Below are positions 17,977-27,402 of a DNA stretch of 64,000 bases, piece by piece. Numbering within the stretch: position 1 is the stretch's first letter; each line of letters begins with the position of its first letter. The DNA is taken from assembly GCA_910588225.1 (NCBI GenBank), contig CAJUQT010000008.1, forward strand, positions 1-64,000. Reading direction: 5' to 3'. Made by a program: the position numbers and the translations under genes. The notes under the pieces are model-generated. The model did no database searches. It had not been told where the DNA came from and saw only the letters and a list, made by a program, of their open reading frames with translations. Source of the DNA: an uncultured Acetatifactor sp. GTDB taxonomy: Bacteria; Bacillota; Clostridia; Lachnospirales; Lachnospiraceae.

Positions 17977-18957
17977 TTACTCCTCCTCTCTAATAACTGA
18001 TGTAATCCTGACTGCATAAGAGTCTTTCTCGGTACCGGGTAATGCGGTAAATTTCCTGATATTGCCTACATAAATATTCATATCTTGATCCACTCCGGAA
18101 TCCAGCCGGATACAGTCTCCTACCTGCAGGTTCAAAAAATCGTTTACGGAAATCGTACTGTTGCCAAGCACGGCTCTGATTGGTACATCCACTTTACGAA
18201 TCAAAGATTCCACATAGACTTCATAATTCTCATCATGATTCTCCTGCATGGTGGAATACCAATATTTCGTGTTCAGCTTATCCATAATATCTTCCAGTGT
18301 AAAGAAAGGAAGACAAATATTCATGAAGCCTTCCACTTCTCCTATTCTTATCTCCATGGTTACAATGGCAACCATGTCACTGGGAGCTATAATCTGTGCA
18401 AACTGTGAATTCGTCTCCAGTCTGTTCAGCACAGGTGCTATATCGACAACATTTTTCCAGGGATCCCGCAACAGCTGGGTAAACATCACCAGTATTTTCT
18501 CAATAATCATCTGTTCTATCTCAGAGAAATCTCTGCCTTTCTCCAAAGGCATACCAACTCCTCCAAGCATGCGGTCCAACATGGCATATCCAAGATTGAC
18601 ACCCAGTTCCATAATAATGGAACCATTCAGCGGTGCAAAATTAACGATTCCCATAATGATGGGACTCGATAGCGAGTTCGTAAACTCATTAAAAGTCAGA
18701 GCCTCGGAGCCAACCACGGACACCTGCACGCTTTTGCGAAGATAAACCGGAAGATTCGTGGATATCAGCCGCGCATAATGCTCAAAAATAATTTCCAGAG
18801 TTCTCAAATGTTCTTTGGAAAACTTTGTGGGGCGGTTGAAATCATAAATCTTGACTTTCTTCTCGTCTTTTTGCTGCATCTGGTCCGTATCCAGTTCGCC
18901 TGAAGACATTGCCGCCAAGAGGGCATCTATTTCTTCCTGGGAAAGAGTTTCGGCCAC
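17977..18957 (-). CDS. fliM: flagellar motor switch protein FliM
   Basis: FliM is the C-ring protein that binds CheY-P. The 326-residue product opens with the CheY-P binding peptide LSQEEIDALLAAM, continues with the CheC-like middle domain (residues about 45-230, including PLNGSIIMELG and GVGMPLEKGRDFSEIEQMI) and ends in a SpoA/FliN domain (VPIRAVLGNSTISVNDFL). It precedes fliY by three bases. Standard length. Confidence 0.97.
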   Translation of the reverse strand: MAETLSQEEIDALLAAMSSGELDTDQMQQKDEKKVKIYDFNRPTKFSKEHLRTLEIIFEHYARLISTNLPVYLRKSVQVSVVGSEALTFNEFTNSLSSPIIMGIVNFAPLNGSIIMELGVNLGYAMLDRMLGGVGMPLEKGRDFSEIEQMIIEKILVMFTQLLRDPWKNVVDIAPVLNRLETNSQFAQIIAPSDMVAIVTMEIRIGEVEGFMNICLPFFTLEDIMDKLNTKYWYSTMQENHDENYEVYVESLIRKVDVPIRAVLGNSTISVNDFLNLQVGDCIRLDSGVDQDMNIYVGNIRKFTALPGTEKDSYAVRITSVIREEE

Positions 18958-19024
18958 ACAAGTTCACCTCCTGTCATATACCGCCGCATGACTGCGTTTC
19001 TCATTGTCCCTATTCTCATACGCA

Positions 19025-19561
19025 TCAGCCGTATTTGATATTGCTGAGTGTAATCCCATAGATAAATTTGGACTTAAATAAAGTCTGAATAGAATTCAGA
19101 ATCTCATTTCTGATATCAGTGGTAAATGCGGCACGGCACTCTTCCTCGGTATAGCTGCTTACCACCGCAGATATGGCATCTGTAATCATGCTGTCATAAC
19201 TGCTGATTGAGCCCGAAAACTCTGCATAATCCTCATGATTTTTATCCATCAGCAGAGAAATGTCGAATACAATATATACAGGCTTATCGCTCTTGCTCAC
19301 TGTCCCATCCGCATTCACTACATCGGAAAAAGCCAGCTGTATTGTCATCGGCTCCATAATATGTGTCTCCGTATCAGATACCGCTACCTCCGGTCCTGCT
19401 CCCGGCTGATACATCTCCAGGTTCATTGCTGCTCCGATGCTGTCCATCAACGCAGCCGTTTTTTGATTCGTGCTCAGGACATTGATCATCATAACCGCCG
19501 ACAGAGCAATGTTTACAATCATCAATACCAGAATCAGTACACTCAGTAAATTCTTTTTCAT
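19025..19561 (-). CDS. fliL: flagellar basal body-associated protein FliL
   Basis: FliL is a single-pass membrane protein around the stator that supports torque. The 178-residue product has an N-terminal membrane helix (about 5-27) and a C-terminal stomatin-like periplasmic-type domain beginning near HIMEPMTIQL and ending with the family pattern RNEILNSIQTLFKSKFIYGI. It lies between motB and fliM, in keeping with its stator role. Confidence 0.92.
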   Translation of the reverse strand: MKKNLLSVLILVLMIVNIALSAVMMINVLSTNQKTAALMDSIGAAMNLEMYQPGAGPEVAVSDTETHIMEPMTIQLAFSDVVNADGTVSKSDKPVYIVFDISLLMDKNHEDYAEFSGSISSYDSMITDAISAVVSSYTEEECRAAFTTDIRNEILNSIQTLFKSKFIYGITLSNIKYG

Positions 19562-19585
19562 GACTCAAGGATCCTTTCTTTCAAC

Positions 19586-20416
19586 TTATCTCACGGACGG
19601 ATTATAAATCAATATCTCAACCCTTCTGTTCCTGCTTCTGCCCTCAGGAGTAGAGTTATCGGCAATGGGCACCCGCTCTCCCATTCCTGCATGCTTCAGG
19701 TTCACCGGATTCAGCAATGTCTTCTCCTGTAGATAGTAGAACACAGCCAGGGCTCTGGCACTGCTCAATTCCTCATTGCTGGGGTATTGCGCGCTTTTTA
19801 TAGGTACATTGTCAGTATGCCCTTCAATCTCAATATTGCCGCTTCCCTGTCCATAGCGTTCCAGTATGACGCCTACCTTCTCCACAACCTCCATGGATTC
19901 CTCTTTCAGCTCCGCGCTTCCGGAATCAAAAAGCAGAGCCCCGCTCATGGTGAGTTTTACATACTGCGCAGTAAAGCTGAGCTCTACTTCATCGGCAATA
20001 TCGCTTTCCTGAAGCGCCTCTTCAATTTCCTCCATGCGCTCTTCATTTTCCTTCAGCTGCTCTTCCTGGAGCATCTCTTCCAGTGCTTCCGGAGATTTAT
20101 CAAATTCTTCCAGCTTATCTCCGTCAGTCTCACTGTCCGCCGTTTTGCCCGTACTGTTGATATACTGGTCCAGTTCATTCAGCTGGCTGACACCATTACT
20201 GATGAGAAAGCCGTCGCCGATGGCCGCGGCCCCTCCGTCAAACACACTGAAGGTATTATTCATGGCCGCCACAAATTCCTGCAGCTTTGCCTCCTCAATA
20301 CTGGACATGGCAAAAAGCATAACGAAAAAGCAGAGCAGAAGATTCATCAAATCACTAAATGTTGCCATCCACGCCGGCGCACCGGCCGGAGGTGCCTCTT
20401 CCTTTCGCTTTGCCAT
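19586..20416 (-). CDS. motB: stator protein MotB with OmpA-type domain
   Basis: MotB anchors the stator to peptidoglycan and conducts ions with MotA. The 276-residue product has one N-terminal membrane helix with the ion-binding Asp22 in TFSDLMNLLLCFFVMLF, a Glu-rich linker of about 90 residues, and a C-terminal OmpA/MotB domain with IEGHTDNVPI and the ending GRSRNRRVEILIYNP. The helix sequence with CFF resembles sodium-type PomB/MotS more than classic proton MotB, but the ion cannot be decided from this. Its start overlaps the motA stop by one base. Confidence 0.95.
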   Translation of the reverse strand: MAKRKEEAPPAGAPAWMATFSDLMNLLLCFFVMLFAMSSIEEAKLQEFVAAMNNTFSVFDGGAAAIGDGFLISNGVSQLNELDQYINSTGKTADSETDGDKLEEFDKSPEALEEMLQEEQLKENEERMEEIEEALQESDIADEVELSFTAQYVKLTMSGALLFDSGSAELKEESMEVVEKVGVILERYGQGSGNIEIEGHTDNVPIKSAQYPSNEELSSARALAVFYYLQEKTLLNPVNLKHAGMGERVPIADNSTPEGRSRNRRVEILIYNPSVR

Positions 20417-21219
20417 TATTCTTCACCCCCTGCATCGCCGCCTGCAGCTTCCCTGTCCTTAGGAGACAGGAAGGACTTCAGCTTCTCCTCGATAACTCTG
20501 GGATTCTCACCTGCCTGAATAGAGAGCAGCCCCTCAATCATGACTTCCTTCAGCATCATTTCCGCTTCATTATCGGCTTTCAGCTTATTTGAAACAGGAA
20601 TACAGATTGCATTGGCAAGAACCGAACCGTAAAAAGTAGTAATCAACGCCACAGCCATGGCAGGTCCCAGCGTGGCCACATTGTCCATATGATACAACAT
20701 ATCCACCAGACCAATCAGCGTACCAATCATACCCCAGGCAGGTCCCATGGCTCCCAGTGTATCCCAGAAACCGATACAGGTTTTATGACGTCCTTCGATA
20801 CTCACCAACTCTGTCTCCATAATGGCGCGCACCAGCTCCGGATCCGTACCATCCACCATAAGCAGAATGCCCTTCTTCAGAAAAGCATCATCCATATCCG
20901 AAGCCGCCTCCTCCAGGGAGAGCAGACCTTCCTTACGGGCCACATTCGACAGATCGATAATCTTGCGGATCATCTCCGTGGTATTCAGCGCAGGCGCCTT
21001 GAAGACAAGCATGAAGCTTTTCAGGCCGTTTATGTAATCTGCCAGACTATGGGATGTCAGCGTAGCGGCAAATGCCCCGCCAAAGGTAATAATGGCTGAA
21101 GGTACATCCGCATATTCCTTGACCAGATTCTCGATGCCAGCACCGTTCCAGATACCGAAAATCATCATTACAAAACATAATATAATACCAAGTAAAGATG
21201 CAATATCCACGAAAATCAC
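20416..21219 (-). CDS. motA: stator protein MotA
   Basis: MotA is the torque-generating stator subunit. The 267-residue product has four hydrophobic helices (two near residues 1-50, two near 145-215) with the family signatures FGGAFAATLTSHSL and AMGPAWGMIGTLIGLVDML, and a charged cytoplasmic loop between helices 2 and 3. In Bacillus subtilis motAB lie elsewhere; here they sit between flbD and fliL. Confidence 0.95.
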   Translation of the reverse strand: MIFVDIASLLGIILCFVMMIFGIWNGAGIENLVKEYADVPSAIITFGGAFAATLTSHSLADYINGLKSFMLVFKAPALNTTEMIRKIIDLSNVARKEGLLSLEEAASDMDDAFLKKGILLMVDGTDPELVRAIMETELVSIEGRHKTCIGFWDTLGAMGPAWGMIGTLIGLVDMLYHMDNVATLGPAMAVALITTFYGSVLANAICIPVSNKLKADNEAEMMLKEVMIEGLLSIQAGENPRVIEEKLKSFLSPKDREAAGGDAGGEE

Positions 21220-21240
21220 CTAACTTTTTGCTTCTTTCGA

Positions 21241-21426
21241 TTATTCCGCAAAAATACCCTTTCTATATGATTTTACAAGATTTTTTATCTCTTGTCTACT
21301 TTCTTTTACAATTATTTTTTTCCCTGTGGTAAGCGTAATCACTGTGTCGGGAGTTTCCTCCACCACTTCGAACAGATGAGGATTCACCAGAATCTTCACC
21401 CCGTTCAACTTAGTCACCTCTATCAT
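21241..21426 (-). CDS. flbD: flagellar protein FlbD / SwrD-like
   Basis: A 61-residue protein starting MIEVTKLNGVKILVNPHLFE, the standard FlbD start; the codon at 21426 has AGAGG seven bases upstream, so the longer open frame from 21495 is rejected. The Bacillus subtilis homologue SwrD (YlzI) raises motor torque. It follows flgE and directly precedes motA, which fits that role. Confidence 0.92.
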   Translation of the reverse strand: MIEVTKLNGVKILVNPHLFEVVEETPDTVITLTTGKKIIVKESRQEIKNLVKSYRKGIFAE

Positions 21427-21525
21427 TTTCAGACCTCTTCGTCTCAAAAATATGGAGGACAAAAACTCTGCCCTCCATAGTATAGCACAATCCATAACAT
21501 AAAGCGAGTAAAAGTTATCTGTTTC

Positions 21526-23232
21526 TTATCGTTTTAGATTGGTTAATTCTTCCAGAAGCGTATCGGACACGGTAATAATACGGCTGTTTGCCTGGAAGCC
21601 ACGCTGTGTGGTAATCATTTCCGTAAACTCCTGAGACAAATCCACATTACTCATTTCCAGCTGGCCTGTGGACATATAGTCTCCGCTGGCCGTGATATCC
21701 ACGCCGATTCCGTCAAACTCACCGGAGTTCAGTGTCGCGGAATACAGGTTATCCGCCTGCTTCTCCAGGCCGGAGGCATTGGCGAATCTGGCCGTTGCAA
21801 TCTGCCCCAGAAGCTTCGTCATACCATTGTCATAGCTGGCGTAAATCATACCGTTCTGCTGAATGGACACTCCGATCATGGCGCCCTCCTTACGGCCGGA
21901 ACCGGTATTATACTCATCGTCGGAACCGTTGGTGGCGCTGATGGTGGATACTCCCTTGTGGTCCACACTGGAGATGCTCGAGAAATCCACCTCGATGGAC
22001 GGGAAATTGCCGTCTTTGCTGAGCGCACCTAAATTTAAGGTGGCTGTGGAGCCGGTGCCTCCGTTCAGTCCGCTGAACTTACCTGACTTACCGTCAAATT
22101 TGATGACTGCACCGTTGAATTTGCGGCCGACTATATTATATCCTTGAGTAGCATCTGCCGGGTCCACCAATCCGGCAGCAAACTCTGTAGCAAATGTCCC
22201 CCCCTCAATCATTTCTTTAATTGACTTTGTAACAGGATCTGCCCCTGCCGCTGCTGTATTAATTGTAAGCTGCAGGAAGTCATCTGTCCTGCCTTCATAG
22301 CCGAAAGCTGTTGCAAGTGCATCCAGGCTGTCCGGATCAGCTTTATCTATGGTATAACTTGGAGGCGTTGAGCCCGTAGGTAATGTCAAGGTATTACCAG
22401 TAAGCTGGTAGCCGTCTTTCAGCTTAATCGTAGTAGCCGCCGCAATTTCACTTGCCCCGCCAAACAGGTCCTCTACATTTACTCCATCCGGCACAGGCAC
22501 TTCCTTATTTTTAGAATCCACAATCTTATCCAGCTCAATACTGAAGGTATTCTTGTCATCCGTAGACTGCCTGATAGAGAACTTCGCAGTATAGGTATAT
22601 CCCTGGGAATCATAGAAGCTCAAGTTCACCACTCTGCCGTTCTCGCCGGTCACATCCGTGTCGTTCTTGTCAATGATACCGGAAAAGTAGGCGTGGGAAG
22701 TGGCCTCAGGGGGATAGCTCTTATTGGCGGCACTCATGATGCGCAGCGCGGAAACGGTATCCTTCTTGATCCCCTTCACATCTCCTGTCACGGGGTCTGT
22801 CTCTACCTGCCATCCCATGACATTGTAACCGATGCTGGTCATGGCCAGGTTGCCTGCGCCGTCAACATAGAAAGAACCATCTCTGGTGAAATAATTCTGG
22901 CTGCCGTCGCTGACCACGAAGAAGTTCTCTCCGGTGATCATGATATCAAAGGGATTTCCCGTGGACTGGGAAGCACCCTGTCCCGTGATATTGACATTGA
23001 TGGCGCTGGTTTTTACACCCAGACCAATCTGTCTGGCATTGACACCGCCGGTACCGGTGGTCGCGTTGGCGCCGCTGGCCCTCTGTGTGGTCTGGCTCAT
23101 GAGGGAGGCAAAAGTCATAGAACTGGACTTATATGCCACCGTGTTAACGTTTGCGATGTTATGTCCGATAACATCCATTCTGGTCTGATGTGTCTTAAGA
23201 CCTGACACACCAGAAAAAAGTGATCTCATCAT
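21526..23232 (-). CDS. flgE: flagellar hook protein FlgE
   Basis: FlgE polymerises into the hook outside the cell. The 568-residue product begins MMRSLFSGVSGLKTHQTRMD with the D0 helix and NIAN motif (VIGHNIANVNTVAYK), has large surface-exposed inserted domains, and ends with the matching C-terminal D0 helix (MITTQRGFQANSRIITVSD). AGGAGG ten bases before the first of two adjacent ATGs sets the start at 23232 and rejects the longer frame to 23430. It is longer than the E. coli protein because of the central domains. Confidence 0.96.
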   Translation of the reverse strand: MMRSLFSGVSGLKTHQTRMDVIGHNIANVNTVAYKSSSMTFASLMSQTTQRASGANATTGTGGVNARQIGLGVKTSAINVNITGQGASQSTGNPFDIMITGENFFVVSDGSQNYFTRDGSFYVDGAGNLAMTSIGYNVMGWQVETDPVTGDVKGIKKDTVSALRIMSAANKSYPPEATSHAYFSGIIDKNDTDVTGENGRVVNLSFYDSQGYTYTAKFSIRQSTDDKNTFSIELDKIVDSKNKEVPVPDGVNVEDLFGGASEIAAATTIKLKDGYQLTGNTLTLPTGSTPPSYTIDKADPDSLDALATAFGYEGRTDDFLQLTINTAAAGADPVTKSIKEMIEGGTFATEFAAGLVDPADATQGYNIVGRKFNGAVIKFDGKSGKFSGLNGGTGSTATLNLGALSKDGNFPSIEVDFSSISSVDHKGVSTISATNGSDDEYNTGSGRKEGAMIGVSIQQNGMIYASYDNGMTKLLGQIATARFANASGLEKQADNLYSATLNSGEFDGIGVDITASGDYMSTGQLEMSNVDLSQEFTEMITTQRGFQANSRIITVSDTLLEELTNLKR

Positions 23233-23311
23233 AGTAGTTGTTCCTCCTGATCTGGAACGAAGCATGCCTCTGTCTGTCATTCCAGAGGCTATAACCTCCG
23301 TAAAGGTCCGG

Positions 23312-23725
23312 TTACATAATAACTGCTCCGTTGATATTGGTAAATATATTTTCGTTTGTCTCCGTACTGTCCATTGCTGTGACGACTGTCTGGTTGGGTA
23401 CATTGACGATAAACGCCAGCGAATCCACAATCACCAGTGAATCCCGAATTCCCTTCTGTTCCGCCTTTCTGGTCCCGGACTCCAGCCTCTCCAGCTGACT
23501 GTCGCTGAGCTCGATATTGCGGTCCGCAAGTCTTCCCATAGCATGTTTGGAAAACTTCAGGTTTCCTGTATCTGCCTGCGTCTTTAGCTGTAAAACATCC
23601 TGAAAGGATAAGCCGTTTGCGGCCTGGCCGTCCGTGGCCTTTCGAACCTGTGTCCTCCGGGGACTGCCCAGATACTGGTCCGTCAGCTGTTCAATGGAAA
23701 ATTTACCATTGTTCTGAATTTCCAT
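23312..23725 (-). CDS. TIGR02530 family flagellar operon protein
   Basis: A 137-residue protein of the family found between flgD and flgE in Firmicutes and other groups (TIGR02530). Diagnostic segments are KFSKHAMGRLADRNIELSD and DSLAFIVNVPNQTVVTAMD. The biochemical role is not established; the location suggests a hook-assembly helper. It is 17 nt downstream of flgD. Confidence 0.88.
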   Translation of the reverse strand: MEIQNNGKFSIEQLTDQYLGSPRRTQVRKATDGQAANGLSFQDVLQLKTQADTGNLKFSKHAMGRLADRNIELSDSQLERLESGTRKAEQKGIRDSLVIVDSLAFIVNVPNQTVVTAMDSTETNENIFTNINGAVIM

Positions 23726-23742
23726 CCCTGTATGCTCCTTCT

Positions 23743-24468
23743 TTATGCTTCGTCAGTGCCTTCAGGCCCCTCCGTATTGGAATCACCGTCTCCTTCGCTG
23801 TCTTCCGACTCGTTCTTGTCCGCTTCCTCCGCCATGGCCCGAAGTTCCTTCAGCCTCTCAACATACTTGTTCAGCTTCGTCAGCGTCTCCGTTGCGATAA
23901 AGCTCTTCTCATAATCTGTCATTTCATTGTATCGCTTCTCCAGATCATCGATGGCTTCTCCATGAGACAGGTCAATACCGCCTACAGCCGGCAGTTTGTT
24001 CATGTCTATCGAAAATGCGTATCCCTTGTCAAAAGCATTCTTGTACACAACATCCACTACATTCACCACATCGTCCAGTGAATAAAGGGACTCCTCAATA
24101 GACACATAAGCCTTATTGTTCTCAAACGCCACATAATCCACCTTGCCGTATACGTATTTAGGCTCTCCGTCTGTACCGGTGGTCTTCACATATACCTCCT
24201 GCCCTACCAGCGATGTGGCTCTGCCAAGTTCCGAGGTTGCCGCCAGATTCTGCATCTGCTCTACCTGCGAGAACTGCGCATACTGCGAAATATACTCCGT
24301 ATTAGACGTGGGCTCCAGCGGGTCCTGATACTGCATCTGCGCTACCAGAAGCTGCAGGAACGCTTCCTTATCCATGCTGTCATTGGTTGACTTAACTGCT
24401 TTTTTCAGGGACTTCTGAGACTCCGTCTCCACAATCTGTCCGTTTTCAACAGGTGCCATTAAACCCAT
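23743..24468 (-). CDS. flgD: flagellar hook assembly protein FlgD
   Basis: FlgD is the cap under which hook subunits assemble. The 241-residue product has the conserved N-terminal segment KEAFLQLLVAQMQYQDPLEP and TSELGRATSLVGQEV, then a C-terminal region with an acidic Glu/Ser-rich tail. Of three possible starts, the ATG at 24468 is best placed relative to AAGGAG. The full tudor/FNIII core of long FlgD proteins is not obvious; the shorter form is common in this class. Confidence 0.9.
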   Translation of the reverse strand: MGLMAPVENGQIVETESQKSLKKAVKSTNDSMDKEAFLQLLVAQMQYQDPLEPTSNTEYISQYAQFSQVEQMQNLAATSELGRATSLVGQEVYVKTTGTDGEPKYVYGKVDYVAFENNKAYVSIEESLYSLDDVVNVVDVVYKNAFDKGYAFSIDMNKLPAVGGIDLSHGEAIDDLEKRYNEMTDYEKSFIATETLTKLNKYVERLKELRAMAEEADKNESEDSEGDGDSNTEGPEGTDEA

Positions 24469-24552
24469 GTGCATTCTCCTTTCTCTGCTCTGTTATTTGT
24501 CCTGACTTTTTGTCCGTCTCAAATTGCTCTTTACAACATATGCAGTCTCCTG

Positions 24553-25911
24553 TTATACGGTGTAATCCACCGTACTGCCATCGGCTGCCAGCATATCTGC
24601 CGCCAGTGCATCCTCTTCCGCCAAAGTATCAGCCCCAAGGCCTTCGCCCAGATGAATTCTCCTGGTACGTCCCTTCCGCTCCGGCTCCTGCTGATTTCTT
24701 CCCCGCCCCTGCTCATCCAGATTTCTCTCGAATTCATGGGTCTGTACAGTGACTTCAATGGCTTCCACTTTAACGCCCTGTTCTTCAAACTGTTCCTTCA
24801 GCTGAACCATCTGGCTCTCTAATGCTGCCTTCACTGTCTCATTCTCGGTGATGAAATTAGCTGTCATCACACCTGCCTTAGAGGCAATCTGTACCTGAAG
24901 CGTCCCCAGACTTGCTGGATGAAGCTGCATTTCCAGGCTTGTGACTTCTCCGGTCAACTGGACCTTCATATAATCCAGAATCTGATCCATAATAGCTTGT
25001 GTACTTTCGCTCCACGGGTTATTCTCCGTCACTTCCTGGCTCTGGAGGAACTCCGGCCTGAACTGAACATTCCTCAAATCCTGGATAAAGGGATTCACAT
25101 ACTCTCCCTTTCCGGTTCTGCTCTCCGAATGCCTCTCTTCGCCCCTGGACTGTCCGCTGTCCTGATTCCCGGCTTCCTGCTCTTTTTTCGGCGCTTCTTC
25201 GGCCGCATTTACTGCGGAGGTATTCTCCGTTTCCGCGGATTCCGCCGACTCCGGTTTCTGTGTCATATCTTCCGCTCTCACAGGAGCCTCTTCCGCCTCC
25301 GCCGGCAAAGCCTCGTCCACGAGTCCTTCTTCCAGCAGTCCAGCCAACACTTCCGGCTCTGTCTCCAATGTCTCAGCACTTTCCTGAATCACGGCATTCA
25401 GCTTCTCCATCAGCTTCTGATAGTTCTCATAGAGTTCTCCGTCCGTAATCAACGCACAGACATCCTCCGCTCCGCCAAGATTCAAAAGCAGCTCCCCCAG
25501 CTCCGAAGCATTCAGCAGGTCTGTAGGCTCCATATCCATCTCACCCAGAACCGCCTGCAGTTCTTCCATACTGATTCCAAAGACGTCGGCAATCTCCTGC
25601 ATCAGTTCCAGTGCAGCCCCGTTCAGCACTTCCATGATCTGTTCCTGCTTTTCAGGGGACAACTCTTCCGAAGATACTGTCTCCTCTTCCTGCACGGGCC
25701 GGTTTTCCTTTGCCCTCAAAGAACTGCCTCTCTGCAGCTGCTGCTTCCCGGATGCAGTCAGGTCACTGTCTGGGGTGCCGGAGTTCTCTCTATTCATCTG
25801 GTTATCCCAGACTTTCTGGAACCCGCCGGCATTTGCCGTATTTCGACCTGTCTGAGCCACCGCCAGATTCATCAGCATGAAACCTGTCTCTTTTACAGCT
25901 GTACTCGTCAT
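24553..25911 (-). CDS. fliK: flagellar hook-length control protein FliK
   Basis: FliK is the exported ruler that measures hook length and switches FlhB specificity. The 452-residue product has a long low-complexity, Glu/Gln/Ser-rich N-terminal and middle region and a C-terminal FliK domain of about 120 residues in which VTSLEMQLHPASLGTLQVQI and AALESQMVQLKEQFEEQGV are diagnostic. GGAGG directly upstream fixes the start at 25911 rather than 25977. Two hairpins, one terminator-like, lie before the gene. Confidence 0.88.
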   Translation of the reverse strand: MTSTAVKETGFMLMNLAVAQTGRNTANAGGFQKVWDNQMNRENSGTPDSDLTASGKQQLQRGSSLRAKENRPVQEEETVSSEELSPEKQEQIMEVLNGAALELMQEIADVFGISMEELQAVLGEMDMEPTDLLNASELGELLLNLGGAEDVCALITDGELYENYQKLMEKLNAVIQESAETLETEPEVLAGLLEEGLVDEALPAEAEEAPVRAEDMTQKPESAESAETENTSAVNAAEEAPKKEQEAGNQDSGQSRGEERHSESRTGKGEYVNPFIQDLRNVQFRPEFLQSQEVTENNPWSESTQAIMDQILDYMKVQLTGEVTSLEMQLHPASLGTLQVQIASKAGVMTANFITENETVKAALESQMVQLKEQFEEQGVKVEAIEVTVQTHEFERNLDEQGRGRNQQEPERKGRTRRIHLGEGLGADTLAEEDALAADMLAADGSTVDYTV

Positions 25912-25938
25912 TCCTGACCTCCTTTCTTTTTTATTTGC

Positions 25939-25952
25939 GGAGCTTATGCTCC
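25939..25952 (-). promoter_or_regulatory. hairpin just upstream of fliK ribosome binding site
   Basis: A 5-bp GC-rich stem (GGAGC, ATAA loop, GCTCC) lies about 20 nt before the fliK Shine-Dalgarno sequence. The left arm contains GGAG, so it could mimic or mask a ribosome binding site. Function is inference. Confidence 0.3.
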
Positions 25953-25960
25953 ATTTATTG

Positions 25961-25990
25961 AAAAACCCCCGGCACACTGCCGTGCGCCGA
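25961..25990 (-). terminator. terminator-like hairpin inside the flagellar operon, before fliK
   Basis: On the minus strand an 8-9-bp GC-rich stem (CGGCGCAC, GGCA loop, GTGTGCCG) is followed by GGGG and five T residues. It sits between the ylxF-like gene and fliK. It may act as a partial terminator that lowers expression of the downstream part of the operon. Confidence 0.5.
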
Positions 25991-26029
25991 CAGATTCTTC
26001 CCCTTATAATATCACAGGCCCCTCTTCCA

Positions 26030-26908
26030 TTAAGAATCAGGCTGCATCAGCTTTGTAAGCTTTGCTCCCAGTTCCGGATCCAGGACATTCATGATTGCTG
26101 CCCTCTCTTCTACAGACATGGCGCCCAGAATATCTGCCACCACATCCAGTTCATTTGTCATTTCCTCGAAAATTTTCGCCACCTCTTTTGGCTTCATCTG
26201 GGCATATGTCTGTGCGAACGCCTCGGCCTCAGCATTTTTCTGCTGTTGAACCAGGCCCTGTTTATACAGATATTCCGCCACTGTGGGATACATGGATTCA
26301 TAGTACTTCATATAGGCGTCAAGCCCGGGTCCTTTTTCGGAATAGACTACTTCCTCATAAAATTCTGTGGAAATACGCTGAAATTCCTCCTGTCTCGCCT
26401 CAAATTCCTTCAGACGCAGCACCTCTGCCCTCAGAGCTTCATTCTCGGTATCCTTCGCTTTGGATGCTGTCTGTTCCCGCTCCAGCTCCAGCTCCAGCTG
26501 TCTGATATAGGCCACAGCTTCCTCCATGCTCTCATATCCCCCATAGCTTTCGGAATCCGTTGCATCTCCTCCTGCCGGCGCCGTCGAAGGCAGAATTTTG
26601 TTCACAACAGGTATATCTTTCAGAATAGGGGCCAGCACACTGCTGCCGAATCCGCCGATATCCATCTTGATAACCACACCTACAATGGCAAGCCACAGAA
26701 CCACAATCAACAAAGTGGCAAAGAATGTGACAAGGCCGTTCCCCCCGTCTTCCCCCAGCGCTTCTTCCTGTTTGGCAATTTCCGCCGCTCTTCGTCTGGC
26801 TTCCTTTTTCTGCGCTTTCTGATCCTGTTTGAACTGCTTTTTCTCCTGTTTTAATTTTGCCTTTTCCTCCGCCGCCACAGCGGCCAGAGAACTCGTTTCG
26901 TTTGCCAT
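26030..26908 (-). CDS. MotE/YlxF-like flagellar protein (MgtE-N-type C-terminus)
   Basis: The 292-residue product has a highly charged Lys/Glu/Gln N-terminal helix (about 10-55), one membrane helix (about 60-84), a coiled coil (about 130-170) and a C-terminal domain with YAQMKPKEVAKIFEEMTNEL and AAIMNVLDPELGAKLTKLM, the pattern of MgtE-N/MotE chaperone-like proteins. Bacillus subtilis ylxF occupies the same place between fliJ and fliK. MotE in Helicobacter stabilises a motor protein; the role here is not established. Confidence 0.85.
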   Translation of the reverse strand: MANETSSLAAVAAEEKAKLKQEKKQFKQDQKAQKKEARRRAAEIAKQEEALGEDGGNGLVTFFATLLIVVLWLAIVGVVIKMDIGGFGSSVLAPILKDIPVVNKILPSTAPAGGDATDSESYGGYESMEEAVAYIRQLELELEREQTASKAKDTENEALRAEVLRLKEFEARQEEFQRISTEFYEEVVYSEKGPGLDAYMKYYESMYPTVAEYLYKQGLVQQQKNAEAEAFAQTYAQMKPKEVAKIFEEMTNELDVVADILGAMSVEERAAIMNVLDPELGAKLTKLMQPDS

Positions 26909-26917
26909 AATGATCTC

Positions 26918-27376
26918 CTAAACAGATGCCCGTGCCCTGCGCTGACCGTAAGTATAGCTGGTCAGCTGGTCAATTTCCTTGCTTTCCTGCTTTTTCTCTT
27001 CCATGAGAAATTCCTGAAACGCTTTATCCCGAAGGGTCTCATGGGTCTTCCGCTCCATTCTCACCTCTGTCAGCCTCTCTCTGGCTTCCTCCAGCTTTCT
27101 TTCCGCGGTATCCACATCCATCTGCTGTCTTTCTATGTAATCCTCCATACAGAGAATAGCCGTCTTATTCTCCTCGATCTCCCGCAGATTCAGCCTGCCG
27201 GACAGAAGCGTCGTTCTTTCTGTCTCATAACTGCTCTTTCTGTCAAAAAGAGCCTGCAGACGTTCCTCCTCCTCGTCCAGCGCCGCTCTGGCCGCCGAAA
27301 ATTCCTGCTTGGCCTGTGTCTCCAGCTTTATTTTAATATTCAGGATACTCTGCATGGAATATCGAAACCTTGCCAT
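26918..27376 (-). CDS. fliJ: flagellar export protein FliJ
   Basis: FliJ is a small coiled-coil protein that acts as the stalk in the FliI ATPase ring and as an escort for export chaperones. The 152-residue product is helical throughout and begins FRYSMQSILNIKIKLETQAK, the family N-terminal pattern. It lies between fliI and the ylxF-like gene. Sequence is weakly conserved in this family, so position supports the call. Confidence 0.9.
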   Translation of the reverse strand: MARFRYSMQSILNIKIKLETQAKQEFSAARAALDEEEERLQALFDRKSSYETERTTLLSGRLNLREIEENKTAILCMEDYIERQQMDVDTAERKLEEARERLTEVRMERKTHETLRDKAFQEFLMEEKKQESKEIDQLTSYTYGQRRARASV

Positions 27377-27402
27377 TGTAATCCCCTTCCGGTCTCAATC
27401 TT

